Positions 48,268-56,021 of a DNA stretch of 64,000 nt are shown in pieces. Origin of the DNA: Mariniflexile litorale. Lineage in GTDB: Bacteria > Bacteroidota > Bacteroidia > Flavobacteriales > Flavobacteriaceae. A program made the translations under genes and the position numbers. Each line of letters starts with the position of its first letter. The stretch's first letter is position 1. The DNA lies in assembly GCF_031128465.2 (NCBI RefSeq), contig NZ_CP155618.1, positions 2,179,501-2,243,500 on the forward strand, in the 5' to 3' direction. Under the pieces are notes generated by a model. The model did no database searches. It saw only the letters and a program-made list of their open reading frames with translations, and had not been told where the DNA came from.

Positions 48268-49400
48268 TGAAACCATTAGAAGATTATTTAATAGTAGATT
48301 TTAGTCAGTTTTTGTCTGGACCATCAGCGAGTTTACGTTTGGCAGATTTAGGAGCTAGAGTTATTAAAATTGAAAAACCTGGAACAGGTGATATCTGCAG
48401 AACGCTGTATACTTCCGATTTAATAATGAATGGTGAGTCGTCTATTTTTCATACCATCAATAGAAATAAAGAATCCTTTGCAGCCGATTTTAAAAATGCA
48501 GAAGATTTGAAAATCATAAAGAAATTATTGGCTAAAGCCGATGTCGTGATGCATAATTTCAGACCCGATGTTATGAAACGTATTGGTTTAAGTTATGATG
48601 ATGTAAAAGCTATCAACCCAAAAGTGATATATGCTGAAATTTCAGGTTATGGCAATCATCCCGATTTAAAGGATAAACCCGGTCAAGATTTATTGTTACA
48701 ATCCATGACTGCCTTAACATGGTTAACAGGCAACCAAAATGACGGTCCGGTGGCTATGGGATTATCCATTGTCGATATGTTGGCAGGTGCTCATTTGGCA
48801 CAAGGTATTTTAGCGGCGTTGTATAGAAAAACAGTCAATGATGCTGGTGCTTTGGTGCAGGTGAGTATGCTAGAATCTGCTATCGATTTTCAGTTCGAAA
48901 CCATCACCACGTTTTTTAACGATGGCGGCGAATTACCAGTACGAACCAAAAGCAACAATGCCCATGCGTATTTAGGCGCGCCGTACGGCATTTATAAAAC
49001 CAATAATGGTTTTTTAGCCTTGGCTATGGGGTCTATTCCTGTGTTGGCACAACTTTTAAAATGTGATGCTTTATTGCAATTTTCTGAAAATAAATTTGGG
49101 TTAAGAGATAAGATTAAAAAAGTATTAGCAACACATCTTAAAACCCAAAACACAGATTATTGGCTAGCCATTTTAGAACCTGCCGATATTTGGTGTGCTA
49201 AGGTTTTAAATTATCAAGAGCTTTTTGAGGAAGAAGGATTTAAAGTTTTAGATTTTGTTCAGAAAGTCACGATGGGCGATGGGTATTCGTATGAAACAAC
49301 TAGATGTCCTATAAAAATTGATGGTGAATTGTTTATTTCTGAAAAAGGTTCGCCAAAACTTGGTGAGCACAACAAGAAAATTTTAAAGGAGTTAATGTAA
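48267..49400 (+). CDS. CaiB/BaiF family (class III) CoA-transferase 2
   Basis: A 377-residue paralogue of the preceding gene, clearly related along its length (IVDFSQFLSGPSASLRLADL, INRNKESFAADFKNAED, GLSIVDMLAGAHLAQGILAA). It also retains the putative catalytic Asp. Both proteins share the unusual KESFAADLK/FK block and similar C-terminal ends (KAAPKVGEDNEKIYEQ against KGSPKLGEHNKKILKE). They look like an old tandem duplication whose two products are kept active. The next gene starts at the base after its stop, so translation is probably coupled. Confidence 0.9.
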   Translation: MKPLEDYLIVDFSQFLSGPSASLRLADLGARVIKIEKPGTGDICRTLYTSDLIMNGESSIFHTINRNKESFAADFKNAEDLKIIKKLLAKADVVMHNFRPDVMKRIGLSYDDVKAINPKVIYAEISGYGNHPDLKDKPGQDLLLQSMTALTWLTGNQNDGPVAMGLSIVDMLAGAHLAQGILAALYRKTVNDAGALVQVSMLESAIDFQFETITTFFNDGGELPVRTKSNNAHAYLGAPYGIYKTNNGFLALAMGSIPVLAQLLKCDALLQFSENKFGLRDKIKKVLATHLKTQNTDYWLAILEPADIWCAKVLNYQELFEEEGFKVLDFVQKVTMGDGYSYETTRCPIKIDGELFISEKGSPKLGEHNKKILKELM

Positions 49401-50624
49401 ATGGATAAGATAAGAATCGCCGTTCGGAAATTTGAACCTTTTGAAACGACTTTAAAAAAGTTGTGGGACGCATTTAGTGTTGAAAATAATTTAAATATGG
49501 AAGCAGAAATGATTCCGTTGGAACTTCACGATTTATATGAAGAAACGCTCACTAAAAAAGGCTTGCAAAATGGCGATTGGGATATTGCTCACATAAACAC
49601 CGACTGGATTTTTGATGCTGTAAATTCTAAGGCCGTTGAAAATTTATCACCATTAATTGCTCAAAATCCACCTCAAAATTTTCCAGAAGGTTGGCATGAA
49701 TCATTATTGCACCTTCAAGAAATAAATAATCAAGTTTACGGCTTACCATTTCACGATGGGCCAGAATGTTTAATTTATAGAAAGGATTTATTTGAAGATA
49801 TTTCAGAAAAAGAAAACTTTAAAAATCAATATGGTTACGATTTGCAACCACCAAAAACTTGGGAACAATTCACTCAAATAGCTGAATTTTTCAACAGACC
49901 AAGTGATAATCTTTACGGTTGCGTCTTTGCAAACTATCCCGATGGTCACAACATGGTATTCGATTTTTGCTTACAATTATGGACACGTGGCGGTTCGTTA
50001 TTACATGACAATAATCAGATAAATATTAACAAACTAGAGGCAATTCAAGCATTGGATTTTTACAGACACATAGTAAACAATCCAAAAACAACACATCCCA
50101 AATCTAAAGAATTTGGCTCGGTAGAAGCAGGTATGGCATTCGCAACTGGAGAAGCAGCTATGGCAATAAATTGGTTTGGGTTTGCATCCATGTGCGAAGT
50201 TATTGAAGCTTCCAAAGTAAAAGGAAAGGTTGATATTGCAGAATTGCCACATGATGAAAACCAAAACTCAGCTTCGTTAAATGTCTATTGGTTATATACC
50301 ATAGGTTCGGGGAGCAAACATAAAAATATAGCTTACGATTTTTTAAGATTTGCGACGACACCTCAAAGTGATAAACTGTTAACCAATGAAGGCGGTATCG
50401 GTTGTAGAAAATCTACTTGGAATGATACTGAAATCAATAAAACCATTCCGTATTATCACAAGTTAAGCATGCTTCATGAAAATGCACTAACGCTGCCACA
50501 AACTCCTGTATGGCCAAAAGTAGCTGAATTAATAGATTACATGGTACTAAAAGCTATTGATAGCAAAATACCTTCAGCTCAATTGTTAGAAGAAACTCAA
50601 AAGAACATTCAAAAAATAATATAA
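49401..50624 (+). CDS. Solute-binding-protein-like protein without signal peptide (B)
   Basis: A 407-residue second family 1 solute-binding-like protein, only distantly similar to protein A. It too begins at the mature fold (MDKIRIAVRKFEPFETTLKK) with no signal sequence. Recognisable blocks are GDWDIAHINTDWIFDAVNSK, QVYGLPFHDGPECLIYRKDL and PPKTWEQFTQIAEFF. It starts immediately after CoA-transferase 2 and two bases before the Gfo/Idh gene, so an export signal has not been lost to a misplaced start. A cytoplasmic role tied to the CoA-transferases is the simplest reading, but its biochemistry is unknown. Confidence 0.8.
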   Translation: MDKIRIAVRKFEPFETTLKKLWDAFSVENNLNMEAEMIPLELHDLYEETLTKKGLQNGDWDIAHINTDWIFDAVNSKAVENLSPLIAQNPPQNFPEGWHESLLHLQEINNQVYGLPFHDGPECLIYRKDLFEDISEKENFKNQYGYDLQPPKTWEQFTQIAEFFNRPSDNLYGCVFANYPDGHNMVFDFCLQLWTRGGSLLHDNNQININKLEAIQALDFYRHIVNNPKTTHPKSKEFGSVEAGMAFATGEAAMAINWFGFASMCEVIEASKVKGKVDIAELPHDENQNSASLNVYWLYTIGSGSKHKNIAYDFLRFATTPQSDKLLTNEGGIGCRKSTWNDTEINKTIPYYHKLSMLHENALTLPQTPVWPKVAELIDYMVLKAIDSKIPSAQLLEETQKNIQKII

Positions 50625-50625
50625 A

Positions 50626-51696
50626 ATGACTGTTACTTACAAACCATTATTGCCAGAAACTGAGCAGCCCATTATCATTATTGGTGCTAGCGGTATTGTA
50701 AAAGATGCACATTTACCAGCTTATAAAATGGCAGGATTTAAGGTGTTTGGAATAACAAATCGTACCATGTCTAAGGCGCATGATATGGCAAAAGCGCATA
50801 ACATTCCAAATGTATTTAAAAATGTTGCTGAAGCTGTAAAACATGCTCCTAATAATGCGGTTTACGATATTACCGTGTTGCCAGACCAATACATAGAAAT
50901 TTTAGAACAATTACCAGATGGAGCAGCTGTGCTCATTCAAAAACCAATGGGTAATGATTATAAGCAAGCCAAAGAAATTGTTGCAGTTTGCGAACGGAAA
51001 AATTTGGTGGCAGCCATCAATTTTCAATTGCGATTTGCATCGTTTGTAAGTGCTGCAAGAAATATGATTGATCAAGGACTTATTGGTGATTTGTACGATT
51101 TAGAGTTTAAAGTTACCGTAAACACGCCTTGGGAATTATTCCCAGTAATTAAACAACACCCACGATTAGAAATCTTATTTCATAGTGTACATTATATCGA
51201 TTGTATTCGCTCTTTTTTAGGTAATCCAAAAGCAGTTATGGCAAAAACGTGGAAGCATCCTTTAAAAGATTTATCCTCATGCCGTTCAACCATTATTCTA
51301 GATTATGGCGATACATTAAGTGTAAAAATAAACACCAACCACGACCATAATTTTGGACAGAAACATGAAGAAAGCTACATCAAATGGGAAGGAACCAAAG
51401 GCGCTATTATAGCAAAAATGGGTTTGCTTATGAATTACCCAGAGGGCTTACCTGATGCTTTTGAATATGCAATAGCACAAGAAGGAAAAGCCTATGAATG
51501 GAAAATGCTTAATTTAGAAGGTTCATGGTTTCCAGAAGCATTTGTCGGTACTATGTCAAACTTAATGCGTTTTAAAGAAGGTTCAGATAAAGTGTTGCAT
51601 GCGAGTGTTCAAGATGTTTTAAATACCATGAAAGTGGTTGAGGCATGTTATATAAGCAATAACAACGGAGGTGTTGAAATTGAGGATTTGAATTAG
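50626..51696 (+). CDS. Gfo/Idh/MocA-family oxidoreductase
   Basis: A 356-residue NAD(P)-dependent oxidoreductase. The Rossmann motif is IIIIGASGIVKDAHLPAYKM. The family EKP motif appears as IQKPMGNDYKQA, with Gln in place of Glu. The C-terminal beta-sheet domain carries HSVHYIDCIRSFLGNPKAVM. Family members oxidise or reduce hydroxyl groups of sugars, sugar acids, inositols and sugar nucleotides. In this cluster it could open the pathway by oxidising a sugar-acid hydroxyl. Its stop codon forms the first base of a repeat element at 51696. Confidence 0.87.
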   Translation: MTVTYKPLLPETEQPIIIIGASGIVKDAHLPAYKMAGFKVFGITNRTMSKAHDMAKAHNIPNVFKNVAEAVKHAPNNAVYDITVLPDQYIEILEQLPDGAAVLIQKPMGNDYKQAKEIVAVCERKNLVAAINFQLRFASFVSAARNMIDQGLIGDLYDLEFKVTVNTPWELFPVIKQHPRLEILFHSVHYIDCIRSFLGNPKAVMAKTWKHPLKDLSSCRSTIILDYGDTLSVKINTNHDHNFGQKHEESYIKWEGTKGAIIAKMGLLMNYPEGLPDAFEYAIAQEGKAYEWKMLNLEGSWFPEAFVGTMSNLMRFKEGSDKVLHASVQDVLNTMKVVEACYISNNNGGVEIEDLN

Positions 51697-51776
51697 GGCG
51701 TTACCACAAGGGTCGGGCTTTACGCTACAATCTTTTGCAGAAAAAGCAAAAGGATTTTCACTACAATCCCTAACGC
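51696..51776. repeat. Flavobacterial intergenic palindromic repeat element
   Basis: An ~81-base element bounded by inverted GCGTTA (51698-51703) and TAACGC (51771-51776). An inner imperfect stem pairs AATCTTTTGC (51729-51738) with GCAAAAGGATT (51746-51756), and CTACAATC is repeated directly at 51725 and 51761. It begins at the last base of the Gfo/Idh stop codon. I recall dispersed elements of this look from flavobacterial genomes, but I cannot count copies here; only one is in this window. It is more GC-rich than the surrounding sequence. Confidence 0.6.
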
Positions 51777-51840
51777 ACAATGGAACTATAAAAACAACTT
51801 AACAAATAAACAATTCAACGATTCAATAAATAAAGAGACT

Positions 51841-52284
51841 ATGTATTTCAAATCAACATTTTTCGAAGATTATCAATTAAACGAAAAACGAGTAACCTTA
51901 GGAAGAACCATTACCGAAACGGATTTTGTAGTGCATGCTGGACATACAGGTGATTTTTTTCCGCATCACATGGATGAAGCATGGTGTAAAACACAGCCAT
52001 TCGGACAGCGTATAGCACACGGCACCATGATTTTTAGTATCGGAATTGGTCTAACAGCATCAGAAATAAACCCAGAAGCCTTTTCAAAAGGTTACGACCG
52101 TTTGCGTTTTGTAAAACCAGTGCATATTGGTGATACGATTCATTCAGAAATTACCATTTCAGATAAAGCAGATGCAAAAAGACCAGAAATGGGTACGGTT
52201 ACTGAACATGTAGAAATCATCAATCAAAAAGGCGAAGTTGTATTGGTTTGTGATCATTTGCTTCTCGTGAAAAGAAAATCTTAA
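51841..52284 (+). CDS. MaoC-like (R)-specific enoyl-CoA hydratase/dehydratase
   Basis: A 147-residue hot-dog-fold protein. The MaoC catalytic signature is visible in [20 protein letters not shown] followed by [15 protein letters not shown], with the Asp and His expected for hydration or dehydration of a CoA thioester. It follows the palindromic repeat after a 64-base gap and precedes the RhaT-type gene by 34 bases. With the two CoA-transferases it suggests that a CoA-bound hydroxy or enoyl acid is an intermediate in this cluster. Confidence 0.88.
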   Translation: MYFKSTFFEDYQLNEKRVTLGRTITETDFVVHAGHTGDFFPHHMDEAWCKTQPFGQRIAHGTMIFSIGIGLTASEINPEAFSKGYDRLRFVKPVHIGDTIHSEITISDKADAKRPEMGTVTEHVEIINQKGEVVLVCDHLLLVKRKS

Positions 52285-52318
52285 AATCTTACAACTAACC
52301 AATTAAATTTAGACTAAA

Positions 52319-53368
52319 ATGAGTACACCAAATTCTTTAATAGGAACGCTTCTTCATGCAGTAGGAGGTATTTCAGCAGCAAGTTGTTATTTACCTAGCA
52401 CCAAAACAAAGGGGTGGTCGTGGAATACGTTTTGGTTAGCACAGTCTATTTTTGCATGGTTAATAGTGCCTTTAATATTAGCATTGTTAACGGTGCCAAA
52501 CTTCTTTTCTATTATAGCAGATGCTCCATCAAAACCTTTTTGGATGGCTCTTTTTTTAGGCGGTATTTATGGCTTTGGAGGGATGTCTTTTGGTAAAGCT
52601 ATAAATCACATAGGCTATTCTTTAACCTATACGATTGCTATTGGTATTTCAGCCGTAGTGGGTACTATCATGCCGCTAATGGTTTTTGGTGGTTTGGGAG
52701 ATTTCTTTACGAAACCAGGAGGTAGTATTGTGCTTTTAGGGATGCTATTATCTATCGTAGGCGTTGTTATTTGTGGATGGGCTGGCTTTAAAAAAGAAAA
52801 GGATCTGGCAAAAGAAAAGCTAAATAAAGCAGGGTTTAATATGATGTTGGGTTTGGGGTTAACCATTATTGCTGGAGTCCTATCAGGAGTGTTTAATTTA
52901 TCATTAGAATACGGACAGCCTATTGCAGATATGGCAGCCGAAAATGGTGCTGGACAATTTGAAGGAAATGCGAAACTCGTAGTGTCTACTTTAGGATGTT
53001 TTATTGTAAATTTTATATGGTATATCGTTGTTGGTTTTAAACAAAAAACGATAATAGAATTTTTGCCTAATAAAAACGAAAATAGAGAAACTAAAAGCAA
53101 CCTTCTTAGAAACTGGTTATTGTCTTCTCTAACAGGCTCGTTATGGTGTTTGCAATTTTTCTTTTACGGATTGGGGCATGTAAAAATGGGAGCGTATCAG
53201 TTTGCTAGCTGGGTATTACACATGTCTATGCTTATTTTCTTTAGTTACATAGTAGGTGTGATTATGAAAGAATGGAAAAATGTTAAAAAAGAAACCTATG
53301 TTATTCTACTTGTTGGATTGGTTGTGTTAATTGTGTCGTTTTGTGTTACGAGCTACGGGAGTTATTAA
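52319..53368 (+). CDS. rhaT: RhaT-family L-rhamnose/H+ symporter-like transporter
   Basis: A 349-residue inner-membrane protein, close to the length of enterobacterial RhaT (about 344). It has around ten hydrophobic segments. It starts STPNSLIGTLLHAVGGISAA and contains FGGMSFGKAINHIGYSLTYT and FFFYGLGHVKMGAYQFASW, which match RhaT-type carriers. L-rhamnose is abundant in rhamnogalacturonan I, so rhamnose uptake is plausible. The neighbours are not rhamnose isomerase, kinase or aldolase genes, so another sugar or sugar-acid ligand remains possible. It ends the compact cluster. Confidence 0.85.
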   Translation: MSTPNSLIGTLLHAVGGISAASCYLPSTKTKGWSWNTFWLAQSIFAWLIVPLILALLTVPNFFSIIADAPSKPFWMALFLGGIYGFGGMSFGKAINHIGYSLTYTIAIGISAVVGTIMPLMVFGGLGDFFTKPGGSIVLLGMLLSIVGVVICGWAGFKKEKDLAKEKLNKAGFNMMLGLGLTIIAGVLSGVFNLSLEYGQPIADMAAENGAGQFEGNAKLVVSTLGCFIVNFIWYIVVGFKQKTIIEFLPNKNENRETKSNLLRNWLLSSLTGSLWCLQFFFYGLGHVKMGAYQFASWVLHMSMLIFFSYIVGVIMKEWKNVKKETYVILLVGLVVLIVSFCVTSYGSY

Positions 53369-53370
53369 GC

Positions 53371-53532
53371 AGTAACAAGTTTATAAATGAAAAATCTAAT
53401 ATAGAAACGGGTTCTTCTTGGTTAGTTATGTTTGTAGTTGGAGAGGCATTTCTACTAATGCTATGGGAGCATTGATATGAAATACGACGATATTCTAGAA
53501 TTTTTGGGTATAAAGTAAAAAACAAGAAATAA
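53371..53532 (+). pseudogene. Possible decayed gene end with an internal stop
   Basis: Read in frame from 53371, the strand encodes a plausible membrane segment (SSWLVMFVVGEAFLLMLWEH), a TGA at 53473, and a basic tail (YEIRRYSRIFGYKVKNKK) ending at a TAA at 53530. There is no start codon for the first part. It resembles the end of a membrane protein broken by one nonsense change, but I recognise no family, and chance is possible. Confidence 0.2.
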
Positions 53533-53621
53533 TTCTATCAAAAGTATTAACTATTTAAAAGTTGTTTATCCCATTTTAACACATTTAATTTTAACACGGA
53601 ACTTTTTTTAAATATATTTGA

Positions 53622-53635
53622 GTAATCGATTGCAT
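53622..53635. promoter_or_regulatory. Predicted LacI operator upstream of the LamG-PL10-GH28 operon
   Basis: The core TAATCGATTG (53623-53632) lies 83 bases before the GTG start of the LamG-like gene. It is preceded by TTTG at 53617-53620, which could be a -33 element. A repressor bound here would then cover the promoter spacer. The promoter assignment is tentative. Confidence 0.55.
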
Positions 53636-53715
53636 TTTATGGGTTTTGTTTCACTAAACTTATTGAATAATCAATGGATTACTAATGAATTATAAATATT
53701 CTAAAACGTTGTTAA

Positions 53716-54399
53716 GTGAAGAGATTAATCTTACAAACTTATTTGCTTTTTTTGTGTATTACTTTTGTTTCTAATAGTCAAAACAAACAAGGAGATTTGA
53801 ACAATACTCAAAACTTGGAATGGTTAATTTCAAGTATGATAAATGAGAAATTTGACGACATACAAGTAAGTGGAAAACCCAAAATAGTAAGTTCTCCTTA
53901 TGGTGATGCTGTATATTTTAACGGTGTAGAGGATGCTTTTTTTTTAGAAAGATTACCTATAGAATCAATGGAAGAGTTTACCATTGAAATGATTTTTAAC
54001 CCTTCAATAGATGGTGATTTTGAACAACGTGTAGTTCACTTGGGAGAAGTGTCTGGGGATAGAATGTTACTCGAAATAAGAGCTATAGATGGTAATTGGT
54101 ATTTTGATGGCTTTGCTGCCTCTGGTGAGAATAAGTTAGCTCTAATTGATGAAAAACTAATTCATCCATTAGGCAAATGGTACCATGTGGCTTTTGTAGT
54201 GGCCAAGGACAGTCTTAGCACTTATGTTAATGGAAAGCTTGAATTAACAGAACCTTTTTCTTTTAGACCTATAGAAACAGGACAAAGTTCTGTTGGGGTT
54301 CGATTGAATAAGCGTTCTTGGTTTAAAGGGAATATTTATAAAATAAAAATATCTTCGAAAAAGCTCAGACCATATGATTTTATGACATTTAAGTTATAA
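53716..54399 (+). CDS. LamG/concanavalin-like jelly-roll protein
   Basis: A 227-residue exported protein. The start is a GTG at 53716, which gives a good signal peptide (MKRLILQTYLLFLCITFVSN); no in-frame ATG fits. The mature part is one laminin-G-like beta-sandwich with DAVYFNGVEDAFFLERLPIE, EFTIEMIFNPS, GKWYHVAFVVAKDSLSTYVN and a final SSVGVRLNKRSWFKGNIYKI. Such domains bind carbohydrates or form part of lyases. Placed 18 bases before a PL10-like lyase gene, it may be a free-standing binding module for the same substrate. Confidence 0.75.
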   Translation: MKRLILQTYLLFLCITFVSNSQNKQGDLNNTQNLEWLISSMINEKFDDIQVSGKPKIVSSPYGDAVYFNGVEDAFFLERLPIESMEEFTIEMIFNPSIDGDFEQRVVHLGEVSGDRMLLEIRAIDGNWYFDGFAASGENKLALIDEKLIHPLGKWYHVAFVVAKDSLSTYVNGKLELTEPFSFRPIETGQSSVGVRLNKRSWFKGNIYKIKISSKKLRPYDFMTFKL

Positions 54400-54417
54400 A
54401 AGAATAAGAAATGATTA

Positions 54418-56007
54418 ATGAGACAAACTAACTACATATTACTTGTTTTTTCGTTCTTTATTTTAGGGTCAAAATTGGAGGCTCAACAAAATATTTCAGA
54501 AGAACGAGTTCTTGGAACCATGCTAAAAGCTACCGAGTTTATGGTAGAAAATGTGAGTACCAATGGCGGGTATGTTTGGTATTACATGCCCGATTTTTCA
54601 CGACAATGGGGAGAAATGGAGGCTTATAAAACCATGATTTGGCTTCAACATCCAGGAACCATTAGCATGGGACATGTCTTTTTAGATGCTTTTAGAGTAA
54701 CTCAAAATGAATACTATTATAAAGCTGCCGAAAAAGCAGCAAGAGCCATTATTTGGGGGCAAAGTCCAGAAGGTGGTTGGAATTATATGATTGATTTTGC
54801 AGGAGATCGTTCGCTTAAACAATGGTATAATACCATAGGAAAAAATGGCTGGCGCTTAGAAGAATTTCAACATTATTATGGGAACTCCACCTTTGATGAT
54901 GATGTAACCACCGATGCTGCTCGGTTTCTTTTAAGGATGTATTTGGAGAAAATGGATCCCACTTATAAACCAGCGTTAGATAAAGCTATAGACTTTATTT
55001 TAAAAAGTCAATATATTAACGGAGGGTGGCCGCAGCGCTATCCGTTAAAATATGATTTTAATAAACAAGGGTTTCCAGACTACTCCTCGTTTTATACCTT
55101 TAATGATGATGTTATATGGGAAAATATCAATTTTCTGATGCAGTGCTATTTGGTATTAGGGCAAGAGCGCTTTCTGGATCCTATTTCTCGAGGGATGAAG
55201 TTTTATAAAATATCACAAGCAAGTTGTGGAGCTTGGGGGCAACAAGTAAATATGAAAATGGAAGCTACAAGTGCCAGAACTTATGAGCCAGCGGCATTTT
55301 TACCAGGGGCAACTTGTGAAAACGCACTACTTTTAATAAAGTTTTATCGATTAACTGGAGATAAGCAATTTCTTGAAGGTATACCAAAAGCCATTAAATG
55401 GTTAGAAGAAGTAAAACTTCCAATAGATAAAATAGAAGGCCATCGTACCCACCCAACCTTTGTAGATATTAAAACAAATAAACCAATTTATGTGCATCGT
55501 AAAGGTTCTAATGCGAAATATGGAAGGTATTATGTAGATGAAGATGATAAAAATTTGCTTTCTCACTACTACGGAAAAGGGTTTGTTAATCTTCAAGAAT
55601 TGAAAGATGAATATGAAAAAATTTTAAAGCTTTCAGTTGAAGAAGTAACCCAAGATTCTCCTTTAAAGCCGCAACAATTTCAGCATAAAGTAACCCCTCA
55701 AAGTTTTTACGATTTAAATAGACATATATTCAATTTTAAAATTGATGAATCTAAAATTGTTGAGGTGGTTGAACAACTTGATAGTCAAAATCGCTGGCTT
55801 TCAGACCGGGCTTTTATAAGTAATCCTTATATTGGTGATGGTGTAAATACCGAAACAACCCATGCGTATGCAACGACACGAGTTGGTGATGAAACAGATA
55901 CTTCACCTTATCCAGACACTACAAATCAAGAATATATTTCAACAGGAACTTATATTAGAAATATGAAGTTGTTGATTAATTATATTCAATCTTATAATAA
56001 TAAATAA
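54418..56007 (+). CDS. Divergent PL10-like pectate lyase
   Basis: A 529-residue exported protein (signal peptide to about KLEAQQ) with a PL10-type (alpha/alpha) toroid. Shared PL10 features are QSPEGGWNYMIDF, KSQYINGGWPQRYPL, FYTFNDDV and GAWGQQVNMKMEATSARTYE, where the likely catalytic Arg sits in a context comparable to the PL10 gene at 633. The HDQVTLLPADAR block of that enzyme is replaced by NMKMEATSAR, so the acidic pair near the active site has changed. It lacks the Ig-like domains and may represent a PL10 subfamily with different specificity. Confidence 0.75.
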   Translation: MRQTNYILLVFSFFILGSKLEAQQNISEERVLGTMLKATEFMVENVSTNGGYVWYYMPDFSRQWGEMEAYKTMIWLQHPGTISMGHVFLDAFRVTQNEYYYKAAEKAARAIIWGQSPEGGWNYMIDFAGDRSLKQWYNTIGKNGWRLEEFQHYYGNSTFDDDVTTDAARFLLRMYLEKMDPTYKPALDKAIDFILKSQYINGGWPQRYPLKYDFNKQGFPDYSSFYTFNDDVIWENINFLMQCYLVLGQERFLDPISRGMKFYKISQASCGAWGQQVNMKMEATSARTYEPAAFLPGATCENALLLIKFYRLTGDKQFLEGIPKAIKWLEEVKLPIDKIEGHRTHPTFVDIKTNKPIYVHRKGSNAKYGRYYVDEDDKNLLSHYYGKGFVNLQELKDEYEKILKLSVEEVTQDSPLKPQQFQHKVTPQSFYDLNRHIFNFKIDESKIVEVVEQLDSQNRWLSDRAFISNPYIGDGVNTETTHAYATTRVGDETDTSPYPDTTNQEYISTGTYIRNMKLLINYIQSYNNK

Positions 56008-56021
56008 TTTAAATATTTGAA

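Larger units (their letters stand above)
53369..53715. other. Intergenic region between the sugar-acid cluster and the last pectin operon
   Basis: These 347 bases contain a possible decayed coding remnant (53371-53532), an AT-rich stretch with a repeated ATTTTAACAC near 53572-53596, and the LacI-type palindrome at 53623. I see no clear hairpin terminator for the rhaT cluster. Confidence 0.5.

Noticed and set aside
52627-53100. A 157-codon open frame on the - strand opposite the RhaT gene
   Set aside because: It lies wholly within a well-supported membrane transporter gene and has a biased, low-complexity composition, as expected from an antisense frame.
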